A DNA stretch of 64,000 nt from Lysinibacillus capsici (GTDB lineage: Bacteria; Bacillota; Bacilli; Bacillales_A; Planococcaceae). The stretch lies in NCBI RefSeq assembly GCF_003367505.1, contig NZ_PXXX01000002.1:26180-90179 (forward strand). Direction: 5' to 3'. Position 1 is the stretch's first letter. Every line of letters starts with the position of its first letter. Shown here piece after piece: positions 51,246 through 60,957 of this stretch. Below the pieces are notes generated by a model. That model saw only the letters and a list, made by a program, of their open reading frames with translations, had not been told where the DNA came from and made no database searches. Position numbers and translations under genes: made by a program.

Positions 51246-52517
51246 ATGAAGCAAATCATGTTGTTCTTTTTATTTTTTCTCATGACAAGTCAAACGGCGT
51301 ATGCAGAATTTGATATTCAATATGCTATCGATCAAGCAAAAGCTGGAGATAGTATTCATATTCCTGCTGGTCGTTACCAAGGGAATTTCACGGTGAAGAA
51401 ACCGATCAAACTGTACGGACAAAAAGGGACTGAGCTTTATGCTCAAAATGATGAACCTGTATTAAAAATTGAACATGTATCGAATGTTTCTATAGAAAAT
51501 ATAAGGATAACAGCAAAAAATAAAGGAATTGTTGCTAATGAGGCGGATAATTTAGAGCTAAGAGCTATTGAACTAAAAGATATCCGAGTTGGTATATATC
51601 TTCAACAATCAAGGCATATTCGAATTTTAGAAAATAGGATCATTGGAAATGAATCTCACTTTGCTGAAAAAGGAAATGGAATTGCGATTTTTAAAAGTGA
51701 AGATGTCGTGATCGATCAAAATACGATCGAACAAGTCCAGGATGGTATATATGTTGAAGAAGGGACGCGAATAGATGTACAGCGAAACAAGGTAACAAAT
51801 AGCCGTTATGGAACACATTTTATGTATTCAAGTAATGTGAAGGTGTTGTTCAATACATATTTACAGAATGTTACAGGTCTTATGGTGATGATGACTACTA
51901 ATTTAGAAATAAGTAGTAATACAATTAGTGCTCATAATGGCTTCAATAGTTATGGACTTATGATGTATGACACACAGGAGGCAATGGTAAGAGAAAATAG
52001 CTTTCTACATAATCGTGTAGGGGTAGCGTTGCAGAAGAGTTCAGTGATTCAAATACAAGAAAATCGCTTTCAGATGAATCAAACTGCATTAGAATGTACA
52101 AAAGTCGATGAGCGTTCAATCATTATGGATAATCAGTTTACAGGCAATATATTAACAGCAAGGTCAGACAATCGGGGGTTACGTTTAATTCATAATTTTT
52201 ATGATGATTATACAGGGCTAGATGTTACAGGTGATGGTTTTGGAGATGTTCCATATGTGGCTGTGTCAAGTTTTGGACAATGGATGGTGAGACAGCCGGT
52301 TTATCAATTTTTTGTGGCATCACCAAGCGTTGTTATCCTGACGTCACTAGATCAACAGATTAATAAAACAGAACGAAATCTACTGGTAGATAATGAACCA
52401 AAATTACTGAGCAATATGAAAGAGATAGAGTTTTCATTAAATATCTTACAATTAGTGATTGGTTTTATCGTGTTTATGGGAAGTTTATGGCTTTGGAAAA
52501 GGGGGATACGAGTGTGA
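51246..52517 (+). CDS. nosD: NosD, periplasmic-type beta-helix copper-maturation protein
   Basis: A 423-residue exported protein. Residues 1-21 are a signal peptide (MKQIMLFFLFFLMTSQTAYA). Residues ~30-330 form a right-handed parallel beta-helix with CASH/NosD repeats, seen as recurring N.I..N.(I/F/V)......GI units such as RHIRILENRIIGN and EDVVIDQNTIEQVQDGIYV. DDYTGLDVTGDGFGDVPY is a NosD hallmark. A final helix (~395-415) anchors it in the membrane. NosD works with the NosFY ABC complex in Cu centre assembly of N2O reductase. The ATG at 51246 follows GAGGAGG by 10 nt. The 3' end overlaps nosL (GTGA). Confidence 0.93.
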   Translation: MKQIMLFFLFFLMTSQTAYAEFDIQYAIDQAKAGDSIHIPAGRYQGNFTVKKPIKLYGQKGTELYAQNDEPVLKIEHVSNVSIENIRITAKNKGIVANEADNLELRAIELKDIRVGIYLQQSRHIRILENRIIGNESHFAEKGNGIAIFKSEDVVIDQNTIEQVQDGIYVEEGTRIDVQRNKVTNSRYGTHFMYSSNVKVLFNTYLQNVTGLMVMMTTNLEISSNTISAHNGFNSYGLMMYDTQEAMVRENSFLHNRVGVALQKSSVIQIQENRFQMNQTALECTKVDERSIIMDNQFTGNILTARSDNRGLRLIHNFYDDYTGLDVTGDGFGDVPYVAVSSFGQWMVRQPVYQFFVASPSVVILTSLDQQINKTERNLLVDNEPKLLSNMKEIEFSLNILQLVIGFIVFMGSLWLWKRGIRV

Positions 52518-52966
52518 CTAGATGGATAATGATAGTAATTATATGTGGCGTTATTTTAGTAGGCTGTGGTGAAAAAACATACCTTCCACGTGAAATTAAT
52601 AGTGAAACAGATGTTTGTGAAGTTTGTAATATGAGTATTGTTCATAATGAATACGCAGGGCAAATTGTTTTGAAAAATGGAGACTATGAGATTTTTGATG
52701 ATATTGGATGCTTAATGGATTACATTGAGCTAAATGGCGATGGTGAAGTGGGAGCAGCCTATATTAAAAATAAAGCAACGAATGAATGGATTGACGTTTA
52801 TAAAGCGATTTATGTGTACAACAAAAATTATTGGACGCCGATGAACTATGGTGTTATTGCATTTGCTACAAAAGACGAAGCCAAAGAATGGATGAATGAT
52901 GAAGAAGAAGGTCAACTATTTGCCTATCGTGATTTGCTGACATTGAATTGGGGGATTCATGAGTGA
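52514..52966 (+). CDS. nosL: NosL lipoprotein, copper chaperone
   Basis: A 150-residue lipoprotein. The GTG at 52514 overlaps the nosD stop (GTGA) and lies about 8 nt after GGGGG. The signal ends in the lipobox LVGC. The domain shows DVCEVCNMSIVHNEYAGQIV with the Cys/Met metal motif, EIFDDIGCLMDYI and TPMNYGVIAFATKDEAKEWM. It is shorter than the first NosL-like protein of the cluster and lacks the His-rich tail. It lies between nosD and nosY in one tightly overlapping run. Confidence 0.9.
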   Translation: MTRWIMIVIICGVILVGCGEKTYLPREINSETDVCEVCNMSIVHNEYAGQIVLKNGDYEIFDDIGCLMDYIELNGDGEVGAAYIKNKATNEWIDVYKAIYVYNKNYWTPMNYGVIAFATKDEAKEWMNDEEEGQLFAYRDLLTLNWGIHE

Positions 52967-53766
52967 TGTTTGTAAAAATAGAGCTGAAGCAGATTTTAAG
53001 AAGTCGATGGATGCAACTAGTAGCCTTTCTGTTTGCGTTTGTTTTCGTTGCCATAGTCGTCATTCAACAAATGGCTTTACCAGATATTGAAGGCTTTACA
53101 CGTCAAACTGCATCATTTTTAAGTGTGTTATTATTTCTGCTGCCGCTATTTATCCTCACCATTGGTAGTATGAGTATAGCTGGTGATATAGAATCAGGTT
53201 GGTTATCGTTATTAAAAACATACCCTATGAAGCGGAAGCAATATATTACAGGCAAATATGTAGCTACGGTACTTGCGTTTTTATTAGTAATAGTAGTGGC
53301 ATTTGGTTTTGTATTAACCGTAGGTGGGTTACTAGGTGGGGTACGGTTACCAATTGTTTTAGTTATTCTTACGCTATTATGTATTATTATCTTTGTGTCT
53401 TTAGGAATCTTGCTAGGGGTATTTGCAAAAACAAGATTATTTGCACTTGCATTATCACTTGTAGTATGGTCCTTTCTTTTATTGCTCATTTCTTATGCTT
53501 TAATGGCGATAGGTGCAGTTGTTTCAGGGCATCTTTTACAAAAGCTCATCATCATAACGATACATATTAATCCAGTAGAATGGCTGCGCTTCGGCTATTT
53601 TATATTTAGTAATCAAGCTAGTGTGCTTGGTCCAGCCTTTTATGATGTAACGAGGTTTTACTTATCACCGCTTGGTCAGGTGGGGTATGGAATAATAACA
53701 ATACTCTGGATTGTACTACCGTTAATGCTTGCTACGAAGCTGTTAAAGGAGGGGGAGCGGCGATGA
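52966..53766 (+). CDS. nosY: NosY, ABC-2-type permease
   Basis: A 266-residue membrane protein with six helices: FVKIELKQILRSRWMQLVAFLFAFVFVAIVVI at the start, SMSIAGDIESGWLSLLKTYPMKRKQYITGKYVA in the coupling region, and INPVEWLRFGYFIFSNQ plus a final helix near the end. The pattern matches NosY/ABC-2 permeases that pair with NosF. The ATG at 52966 shares its A with the nosL stop (TGATG). It overlaps nosF by 4 nt. It is thought to pass a maturation factor for copper-sulfide centre assembly. Confidence 0.9.
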   Translation: MFVKIELKQILRSRWMQLVAFLFAFVFVAIVVIQQMALPDIEGFTRQTASFLSVLLFLLPLFILTIGSMSIAGDIESGWLSLLKTYPMKRKQYITGKYVATVLAFLLVIVVAFGFVLTVGGLLGGVRLPIVLVILTLLCIIIFVSLGILLGVFAKTRLFALALSLVVWSFLLLLISYALMAIGAVVSGHLLQKLIIITIHINPVEWLRFGYFIFSNQASVLGPAFYDVTRFYLSPLGQVGYGIITILWIVLPLMLATKLLKEGERR

Positions 53767-54443
53767 TTCTGTTAGAGGGAAAAAATGTAGCTAAGGTTTA
53801 TGAAAATGATAGAGGATTAAAAGAAGCCTCCTTTCAGCTGCAAGCTGGTCGAATTCTTGCATTGGTTGGAGGAAACGGGGCTGGAAAGAGTACTTTGATT
53901 CGTTTGTTAACGGGTCAAGAGAAACAGCAATCTGGTGAAATAATATGGCATCAACCACAAACAATCCGTTTTATGCCTGATGATGTAAACTTTCCAACTA
54001 TGCTAACTGCAGCTGAAATATTAGAGCTGTTGGCATCTTTAAAACAAGTAGATAAATATGAGCAAGAGAATGTACTGAAGCGTGTTTCCTTGTGGGATGT
54101 TCGGAAGCAAAGAGCTAAACACTTTTCCAAAGGGATGCTCCAACGGCTAAACCTAGCCCAGAGCTTACTTGGTAACGGGTCATTGTTAATTTTAGATGAG
54201 CCAACGAATGGTCTAGATCCCTTTTGGATAGCACAGTTGAAAAACATGATGTTGGAGGAGAAGAAAAAAGGCAATACCGTTATCTTCTCTACTCATTTGC
54301 TATCTTTTGCTGAAGAAATAGCAGATGATGTATTAGTTTTACATGAAGGTGAAATTATCATTTCTGGGGCGATATCTGAAATTTTCTTGCAAGAAAATTC
54401 TACATCTTTAGAAGAAATATGGTTAAAAAGATTGAATTTGTAA
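53763..54443 (+). CDS. nosF: NosF, ABC ATPase
   Basis: A 226-residue ATPase with Walker A GGNGAGKS, signature HFSKGMLQRLNLAQ, Walker B LLILDEPTNGLDP and the switch His in FSTHLL. It overlaps nosY by ATGA and ends the cluster, with a strong terminator 37 nt later. The MPDDVNFPTMLTAAEIL stretch is typical of NosF-like ATPases. It energises the NosDFY complex. Confidence 0.9.
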   Translation: MILLEGKNVAKVYENDRGLKEASFQLQAGRILALVGGNGAGKSTLIRLLTGQEKQQSGEIIWHQPQTIRFMPDDVNFPTMLTAAEILELLASLKQVDKYEQENVLKRVSLWDVRKQRAKHFSKGMLQRLNLAQSLLGNGSLLILDEPTNGLDPFWIAQLKNMMLEEKKKGNTVIFSTHLLSFAEEIADDVLVLHEGEIIISGAISEIFLQENSTSLEEIWLKRLNL

Positions 54444-54480
54444 CATTCTAATGGTTAATGACGTTATATAATAAGGATTA

Positions 54481-54516
54481 GGCTTGTTTGGATGTTATCA
54501 AACAAGCCTTTTTTAT
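54481..54516 (+). terminator. Terminator of the nos cluster
   Basis: GGCTTGTTTG / CAAACAAGCC arms with an 8-nt loop and T6. Confidence 0.92.
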
Positions 54517-54637
54517 GAATGTTCGTAGGAAGTAGAAGTTTCAGATAATTGTTTTACAAGACAGATTTCGCTATGCTTAGATTAAGTTTGCTTGCAATTC
54601 ACACAATTGCTTGATGGAATGGGAGGCTTTTCGATTA

Positions 54638-55582
54638 ATGAATGCTCAAATACAGAATGTTTTAGAAAATATAGAAAAGGTAATGATTGGTAAAAGAGAA
54701 GTTGCTGAGCTCAGTATTGTCGCATTATTAGCAAGGGGACATGTTTTATTGGAGGATGTACCTGGAGTAGGAAAGACAATGATGGTGCGAGCACTTGCAA
54801 AATCGTTTGATGCACAATTTAAGCGTATTCAATTTACGCCAGATCTATTGCCATCAGATGTAGTCGGTATTTCTATTTATAATCCCAAAACAATGGAGTT
54901 TGAATTTCGTCCAGGGCCAATCATGGGGGATGTTGTATTAGCCGATGAAATTAACCGAACGTCACCGAAAACTCAATCAGCGTTGTTAGAGGGGATGGAA
55001 GAGGCTTCTGTTACAATTGATGGGAAAACGCTGATGATCAATCAGCCATTTTTTGTGATGGCTACACAAAACCCGATTGAACATGAAGGTACCTATCCTT
55101 TACCTGAAGCACAACTAGATCGATTTCTCTTAAAGATAAAAATGGGCTATCCATCTAGGGGGCAAGAGGTTGAAATTTTACGAAGAGCTGAGAATGGTAA
55201 AGCCATTGAAAAAATCGAAGCAGTATTATCGGTAGCGCAATTAATCGAATTACAGGAACTTGTTCAAGGTGTGTATGTAGAAGATTCTGTTAAAAATTAT
55301 ATGGTGGAGCTTGCTACCCTAACAAGAGAAAATAATTATGTCTATTTAGGTGTGAGTCCACGTGCCACAATAGCGCTAATGAAAGCTTCTCAAGCTTACG
55401 CATTTTTAAAAGGACGAAGCTATGTTACCCCTGATGATGTTCAATATTTAGTGCCATTTGTTTTTAATCATCGTTTAGTTTTAAAACCAGATGCACGCTA
55501 TGATAACGTGACAGCAGACGAAATTATCCAGCGGATCATTGCTAAAACACCAGTTCCGACAAAGAGGTTTGCAGAACAATGA
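54638..55582 (+). CDS. MoxR-family AAA+ ATPase (YeaC-like)
   Basis: A 314-residue MoxR ATPase: Walker A EDVPGVGKTMMVRALAKSF, Walker B VVLADEINRTSPKTQSALLEGMEE, sensor MATQNPIEHEGTYPLPEAQLDRF and arginine-finger region VSPRATIALMKASQAYA. MoxR ATPases act as chaperones for maturation of protein complexes and are normally found with DUF58 and transglutaminase proteins, as here. The ATG at 54638 is 12 nt after GGGAGG, a slightly long spacing; starts at 54611-54614 would remove the site. It overlaps the DUF58 gene by 4 nt. The cluster matches yeaC-yeaD-yebA-guaA of B. subtilis. Confidence 0.9.
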   Translation: MNAQIQNVLENIEKVMIGKREVAELSIVALLARGHVLLEDVPGVGKTMMVRALAKSFDAQFKRIQFTPDLLPSDVVGISIYNPKTMEFEFRPGPIMGDVVLADEINRTSPKTQSALLEGMEEASVTIDGKTLMINQPFFVMATQNPIEHEGTYPLPEAQLDRFLLKIKMGYPSRGQEVEILRRAENGKAIEKIEAVLSVAQLIELQELVQGVYVEDSVKNYMVELATLTRENNYVYLGVSPRATIALMKASQAYAFLKGRSYVTPDDVQYLVPFVFNHRLVLKPDARYDNVTADEIIQRIIAKTPVPTKRFAEQ

Positions 55583-56760
55583 GGCAATGGAAAGCTTTTG
55601 TAGAAAAAAGTAAACATTTCCTATTAATCGCTTTCTTGATGATCATAACATTTTGTTATGCAATGTTCCAAGGTGGGTTTGTGAGCTGGTTTGTATTTTT
55701 TACGGTTAGCCCATTTTTAGTATATGCATTCATTTTCTTTGTCGTTAGAGAAGATATTTTACTAATCGAACGCAAGATTGACCCGATTCATATAGAACGA
55801 GGTCAATCAGCGAAGGTGCTTATTACGATAGAACGTAAAACACGTTTTCCATTTGCCTATATCGTAATGGAGGAACTTGTGGATAGTGAGGGATTAGTGC
55901 AAGCTAAAATACAAAATGCGAATGCCATTAAGTTCGTTGGATTTAAAAAAACCTTTAGCTGGCAATATGAATTGGAAAATATGCCACGTGGTGAACATCG
56001 TTACCTAGGTGTTACAATTGTTTTCTATGATTTTTTTGGCTGGGCTAAAAAGGTTGTCGTAGCAGAAAAGGACCAAACTATTTTAGTTTACCCAAGAGTA
56101 CAAGAGATGAAATATGCTGCGCTTCAAACAAAATATGATGTTGGCTTGATGATGTCTCCATACTCTATTGTGAAGGACACATCGATGGCTGTTGGATTAC
56201 GAGAGTACGTTCCAGGAGATCGTTTTTCGTGGATTCATTGGAAATCATTTGCACGTACACAAAAGTTACAGTCTAAGGAATTTGAGGATCGACAATCATC
56301 TGAACTAATGTTAGTGCTAGACGCTACAAAATCCTCGATGTTTGAAGAAAAAGTAGAGTTAGTAGCTTCAATGCTACAAATGATCGTTCAGGAACGAGGA
56401 GATTTATCATTTATTTCTGCTGGAGCAATGACGAAAGTATTCCCAGCTATACAGGGTGACAAGCATTTAGATCAAGTCATGTATCATTTAGCTGCGATAA
56501 AACCTACAGAGAATGTCAAGTTTCGATTTCATGACCAACAAGCCTTTAAACAAGTTGCAACACTGCTTTATGTGACAAGTGATGTTTCAGATGAATTCCT
56601 ACATACTCTTGCGAATATAGTGAAAAGCTGTATTTGTTTTGTAGTGGCAAAGCAGCAACCAGTGCAATCTGAGCTTGCGATGCGGTATAAACATATACAA
56701 GTTATTTATGTAAATCCAGCAGATTTCTATCATTTATTCACGGAGGTGATAAGACCGTGA
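55579..56760 (+). CDS. DUF58 membrane protein (YeaD-like)
   Basis: A 393-residue protein with two N-terminal membrane helices (~14-32 and ~35-53), then a large cytoplasmic part. The DUF58 motif is GLREYVPGDRFSWIHWKSFARTQKLQSKEFE, followed by a vWA-like region with ELMLVLDATKSSM (MIDAS-like Asp). It is translationally coupled on both sides (ATGA overlaps). In such clusters it is thought to be a partner of the MoxR chaperone and the transglutaminase-like membrane protein; the substrate is unknown. Confidence 0.88.
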   Translation: MRQWKAFVEKSKHFLLIAFLMIITFCYAMFQGGFVSWFVFFTVSPFLVYAFIFFVVREDILLIERKIDPIHIERGQSAKVLITIERKTRFPFAYIVMEELVDSEGLVQAKIQNANAIKFVGFKKTFSWQYELENMPRGEHRYLGVTIVFYDFFGWAKKVVVAEKDQTILVYPRVQEMKYAALQTKYDVGLMMSPYSIVKDTSMAVGLREYVPGDRFSWIHWKSFARTQKLQSKEFEDRQSSELMLVLDATKSSMFEEKVELVASMLQMIVQERGDLSFISAGAMTKVFPAIQGDKHLDQVMYHLAAIKPTENVKFRFHDQQAFKQVATLLYVTSDVSDEFLHTLANIVKSCICFVVAKQQPVQSELAMRYKHIQVIYVNPADFYHLFTEVIRP

Positions 56761-58940
56761 AGCAATCATTAGGAGAATTTTTAGAATTAGCCATAGCTTA
56801 TGTTATTGTATTTTTCATTTTGCGTGAATGGCTTATTCCCATTATGCAATTAACGAATACAGGTGGGATGCATCTTTTCTTAGTGTTTATCGGTATGTCT
56901 TTAGCGCTAAGTCTTTTCCGCGTACATCCTTTATTATCAGGATTAGTGAAGTTTGGTTATATTACCTGGTTTGTCGTTTTTATCTATAGCCCTAGTCCTG
57001 TATTATCTGGTGATACATTGCCTTTTTTATTGGCTGAATGGAGAGGGAACATGGCCACGATTCTAACAGGTGACTTTGGACAGGTTTCAGATGTTTTCAG
57101 AACAGTGTTATTTCTTGTATTGATTTGGATGCTGGTCTATTTAATTCACCATTGGGTTTCGGTGCGAAAAAATATATTCTACTTCTTTGCCATGACCGTA
57201 TTCTTTATTGCTACTTTGGATACATTTAGTGACTATGACGGTAAAGCGGCAATTGTAAAAGTTGTTGTTTTGGGATTAATCATGACAGGTGTTCTTTTTG
57301 TCAAGCGCCTATGGCTTCAAGTAGAAACTACAAGTACGGTAATGGAGAAATGGAAAATTGTTATTCCCATGCTAGTATCTGTATTACTCGTTAGTTCTGT
57401 AGCATACTTTTTACCAAAGACTGGGCCAACATGGGCAGATCCGGTGCCGTTTATCCAAGGGGTTACTGGACAAGACGGAAATGGTAATGGTCAAAAATCA
57501 GTTGGTTATAGCCAGGATGATAGTCAGTTAGGTGGTCCGTTCCAAGGAGATAATACTTTAATATTCACTGCCTCTTCCCGTGATCGTCATTATTGGCGTA
57601 TTGAAACAAAAGATACGTATACGTCAAAAGGTTGGATTGTTTCAGAGGGGAACTTTGGGAAAAATGTTTATGAGTCAAATACACCCATTCTGACTTCTTT
57701 ACAAGTAGGGCCGCCCGAAAGTGAACGTCAGATTCAATTAGATATTGCTGTTCCAATGCCATTTTTAATTCAAACATATGGTATGCTTTCTGTTTCGGCT
57801 CAAGATTCCACTTTATTTATTCAAGATGAGCAGACTGAAAAAATGAATATAGAACAACAGGTAGGGGAATCGAAATCATTATCAAACTATTCATTGTCTT
57901 ACAGTGAGCCTGTTTATAGTATGGAGCAGCTCCAATTGTCATATCCAGCAACACTTGAAACAATGGATTCTTCCTTTGATCGATTTTTGCAGTTACCTAA
58001 CCAACTTCCTCAGCGTATAAGGGACTTAGCGTCTGAAATAACGCAAAAGAAAGATACGGTTTATGAACAAATTAAGGCTGTAGAAAGTTATTTTAGAACA
58101 AATGGTTTTAAGTACGATAAAACGCAAGCTGCCATTCCTGGTGAAAATCAGGATTATGTCGATCAATTTTTGTTCGATACAAAAGTTGGATATTGTGATA
58201 ATTTCTCCACTTCAATGGTGGTACTTTTACGCTCAGTAGGAATCCCAGCTCGATGGGTGAAAGGCTTTGCACCTGGGACTGCAGGACCTGTGTCAGATGG
58301 ATTACGCGAATATCGCATCACGAATGACAATGCGCACTCATGGGTAGAAGCTTTTATACCTGGAACGGGATGGATGGAGTTTGAGCCTACAATCGGCTTT
58401 TCTGGGAATGTTAACATCGATTATGATATTCCGTTAGATACGTCTGATGAGGAGGAAGTGGCGCAGCCAGAACGAAAACCCGAGCAGCCACAACCACAAG
58501 AACAGGTAACCGAGAAGGAACAGACAAAATCAACATTTAGCTTTGATGCAATGTGGTTATGGATGAAAAAGTTTGCCTATGTTTGGGTGATAATTGTTGT
58601 AATATTAATAATCACAGGTATTTCTTTATTCTTACAGCGTAAAACGTGGATTCCTAAGATGCATGTTCGAGCATACCGTAAAAAAGTAGCGGATTGGTCA
58701 AATTTCGATTCTTCCTACCATGTTTTACTGAAGCAATTATCCCGTATTGGTTTGCGCAGAAAAGATGGAGAAACGTTAAGTGCATTCGCAGAGCGTGTAG
58801 ATTCAGCATTAGAAACAGATGAAATGCAAAAGCTGACGGTAGTTTACGAGCAACATATTTATGGGAAAGACAAAGAAGATGTTGATTTTGTGAAGCTGAA
58901 AGAAAGTTGGGAATATTTAATCAATCGCACTATCAGTTGA
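56757..58940 (+). CDS. TgpA-type transglutaminase-like membrane protein (YebA-like)
   Basis: A 727-residue protein. Five or six N-terminal helices (~10-220) are followed by an extracytoplasmic region (~220-600) with a transglutaminase core: the catalytic Cys in DTKVGYCDNFSTSMVVLLRSVGIPARWVKGF, His in NDNAHSWVEAFIPG and Asp/Glu in GWMEFEPT. A Pro/Gln/Glu-rich linker (QPERKPEQPQPQEQ) leads to a helix (~602-622) and a cytoplasmic DUF4129-like end. It starts at GTG overlapping the DUF58 gene. The family is often essential or wall-linked, with the acyl substrate unknown. Confidence 0.9.
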   Translation: MKQSLGEFLELAIAYVIVFFILREWLIPIMQLTNTGGMHLFLVFIGMSLALSLFRVHPLLSGLVKFGYITWFVVFIYSPSPVLSGDTLPFLLAEWRGNMATILTGDFGQVSDVFRTVLFLVLIWMLVYLIHHWVSVRKNIFYFFAMTVFFIATLDTFSDYDGKAAIVKVVVLGLIMTGVLFVKRLWLQVETTSTVMEKWKIVIPMLVSVLLVSSVAYFLPKTGPTWADPVPFIQGVTGQDGNGNGQKSVGYSQDDSQLGGPFQGDNTLIFTASSRDRHYWRIETKDTYTSKGWIVSEGNFGKNVYESNTPILTSLQVGPPESERQIQLDIAVPMPFLIQTYGMLSVSAQDSTLFIQDEQTEKMNIEQQVGESKSLSNYSLSYSEPVYSMEQLQLSYPATLETMDSSFDRFLQLPNQLPQRIRDLASEITQKKDTVYEQIKAVESYFRTNGFKYDKTQAAIPGENQDYVDQFLFDTKVGYCDNFSTSMVVLLRSVGIPARWVKGFAPGTAGPVSDGLREYRITNDNAHSWVEAFIPGTGWMEFEPTIGFSGNVNIDYDIPLDTSDEEEVAQPERKPEQPQPQEQVTEKEQTKSTFSFDAMWLWMKKFAYVWVIIVVILIITGISLFLQRKTWIPKMHVRAYRKKVADWSNFDSSYHVLLKQLSRIGLRRKDGETLSAFAERVDSALETDEMQKLTVVYEQHIYGKDKEDVDFVKLKESWEYLINRTIS

Positions 58941-58988
58941 TTTTAACGTAGACAAAGAGTAAAATGAAAAAAATTAAATGCAAGGATT

Positions 58989-59061
58989 GCTTTCATATAA
59001 GTTCGATAATAGGGTTCGGATGTTTCTACGAAATCACCTTAAATGATTTCTCTATGAAGGC
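58989..59061 (+). ncRNA. Guanine-type purine riboswitch of guaA
   Basis: P1 is GCTTTCATA (58989-58997) with TATGAAGGC (59053-59061, one G-U). Core motifs are GATAATAGG in P2/L2, TTTCTAC in J2/3, and P3 GAAATCA / TGATTTC with a CCTTAAA loop. The J3/1 position equivalent to nucleotide 74 of the xpt aptamer is C (59052), which specifies guanine. A terminator follows at 59143-59182. Confidence 0.88.
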
Positions 59062-59142
59062 GGATGTTTTCGTTAGGTGAAAAGTATAGTAAATCACTTT
59101 ACTTTGCTACGCATTCGCCTTTATCAATATTCTAGAGCTTAT

Positions 59143-59183
59143 GAACGCGTAGAAAGTTTTTTTACTTTCTTCGCGTTTTTCTT
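59143..59183 (+). terminator. Riboswitch terminator before guaA
   Basis: AACGCG / CGCGTT outer arms and AAAGT / ACTTT inner arms, separated by a 3 x 3 internal loop, then a T-rich tail. CTACGC at 59108-59113 can pair with GCGTAG at 59146-59151 and AAGGCG at 59057-59062 with CGCCTT at 59116-59121, giving an alternative antiterminating fold. Confidence 0.75.
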
Positions 59184-59229
59184 TGAACACATGAAAAATC
59201 CTTTAAAAATAATAGAAGAGGTGGAAATT

Positions 59230-60783
59230 TTGACAGCTAGCCCTTTATTAAAAGAGCAAGAAAAAATCGTTGTACTAGACTTCGGTAGCCAATTTAACCA
59301 ATTAATTACACGTCGTATTCGTGAATTTGGTGTTTTCAGTGAATTACATCCACATACGGTAACTGCAGAAGAAATTAAAGATATGAACGCAACAGGTATT
59401 ATTTTCTCAGGTGGTCCAAACTCTGTTTATGATGAAAATGCCTTTCATGTGGATCCAGCTATCTTCGAATTAGGTTTACCGATTTTAGGTATTTGCTATG
59501 GTATGCAATTAATGGCCCATACAAACGGCGGTAAAGTTGAAGGTGCTGAAACACGCGAGTATGGTAAAGCCGAAATTCAAGTAACAACACCAAACAAATT
59601 ATTTGGTGAATTACCTACAGAACAAATCGTTTGGATGAGCCATGGTGACCATGTAACAGAAGTTCCAGCTGGATTTGAAGTCATCGCAACTAGTGCATCT
59701 TGTCGGATTGCTGCAATGGCAAACGTTGAACGTAAACTATATGCTGTACAATTCCATCCAGAAGTACGTCACTCTGTATATGGTAATGATCTATTACGTC
59801 AATTCGTATTCGACATCTGTGAAGCGAAAGGCGATTGGTCAATGGCAAACTTCATTGAGCTTGAAATTGCAAAAATTCGTGAAATCGTTGGCGATAAAAA
59901 AGTATTATGTGCACTTTCTGGTGGTGTAGACTCATCAGTGGTAGCGGTGTTAATCCATAAAGCAATAGGCGATCAATTAACTTGTATGTTCGTAGACCAC
60001 AACTTAAACCGTAAAGGCGAAGTTGAACAAGTAATGAAAACATTCACAGAAGACTTTGACATGAATCTTATTAAAATTGATGCACGTAAACGATTCATGG
60101 ACAAACTTGCTGGGGTTTCTGATCCAGAGAAAAAACGTAAAATTATCGGTAATGAATTCATTTATGTATTTGATGAAGAGGCATCTAAGCTTGAAGGTAT
60201 GGATTTCTTAGCACAAGGAACTCTTTACACAGATATTATTGAATCTGGTACTTCAACTGCACAAACAATCAAATCACACCATAATGTTGGTGGTCTTCCT
60301 GAAGATATGCAATTCCAACTAATTGAGCCACTGAAAACTTTATTTAAAGATGAAGTACGTGCGCTAGGCTTAGAGCTTGGACTAGACGAAAAAATCGTTT
60401 GGCGTCAACCGTTCCCAGGTCCTGGATTAGGTATCCGTGTGCTTGGTGAAGTAACAGAAGAAAAATTAGAAATCGTTCGCGAATCTGATTTCATTCTACG
60501 CGAAGAAATCGCAAAAGCTGGCCTTGATCGTGACATTTGGCAGTATTTTACGGTATTACCTGATATCCGTTCAGTAGGTGTAATGGGCGATGCTCGTACG
60601 TATGACTATGCAATCGGTATCCGTGCCGTTACATCTATCGACGGTATGACTTCTGACTGGGCACGTATTCCTTGGGATGTACTAGAGAAAATCTCCGTCC
60701 GCCTTGTAAACGAAGTAAAACACGTGAACCGCGTGCTGTATGATATTACATCTAAGCCACCAGCAACGATTGAGTGGGAATAA
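59230..60783 (+). CDS. guaA: GMP synthase (glutamine-hydrolysing)
   Basis: A 517-residue enzyme that aminates XMP to GMP. The N-terminal class I glutaminase has [33 protein letters not shown] (nucleophile Cys) and [10 protein letters not shown] (His/Glu). The ATP-pyrophosphatase domain has [19 protein letters not shown], and the C-terminal dimer domain ends [17 protein letters not shown]. The TTG at 59230 lies about 7 nt after GAGGTGG and gives the usual family length; longer in-frame starts would lie upstream of or within the riboswitch terminator. It follows the MoxR-DUF58-TgpA genes as in B. subtilis. Confidence 0.96.
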   Translation: MTASPLLKEQEKIVVLDFGSQFNQLITRRIREFGVFSELHPHTVTAEEIKDMNATGIIFSGGPNSVYDENAFHVDPAIFELGLPILGICYGMQLMAHTNGGKVEGAETREYGKAEIQVTTPNKLFGELPTEQIVWMSHGDHVTEVPAGFEVIATSASCRIAAMANVERKLYAVQFHPEVRHSVYGNDLLRQFVFDICEAKGDWSMANFIELEIAKIREIVGDKKVLCALSGGVDSSVVAVLIHKAIGDQLTCMFVDHNLNRKGEVEQVMKTFTEDFDMNLIKIDARKRFMDKLAGVSDPEKKRKIIGNEFIYVFDEEASKLEGMDFLAQGTLYTDIIESGTSTAQTIKSHHNVGGLPEDMQFQLIEPLKTLFKDEVRALGLELGLDEKIVWRQPFPGPGLGIRVLGEVTEEKLEIVRESDFILREEIAKAGLDRDIWQYFTVLPDIRSVGVMGDARTYDYAIGIRAVTSIDGMTSDWARIPWDVLEKISVRLVNEVKHVNRVLYDITSKPPATIEWE

Positions 60784-60787
60784 TAGC

Positions 60788-60829
60788 AAAAGCCCTAAAA
60801 GCCCTGAGAGGTTTTTAGGGCTTTTTTTG
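60788..60829 (+). terminator. Terminator after guaA
   Basis: AAAGCCCTAAAA / TTTTTAGGGCTTT arms with an 11-nt loop, ending in T7. Confidence 0.92.
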
Positions 60830-60957
60830 ATTTATTTCCTTCTGAATTTATGGCTTAATGAAGTATCTCAACTGCAACAATTGCTGGTAAAGTGTTGTAT
60901 GTAGTAAACTAAATGAATGCACAAGAAATTATACTATTCAGATTAGGGGGGATTTAA

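Noticed and set aside
53103..53570. Alternative frames within nosY on both strands
   Set aside because: They lie wholly inside a well-supported ABC-2 permease gene that is translationally coupled at both ends.
59077..59229. N-terminal extension of guaA
   Set aside because: It would translate the riboswitch terminator; no homologue has it, and TTG 59230 has a good GAGGTGG site and gives normal length.
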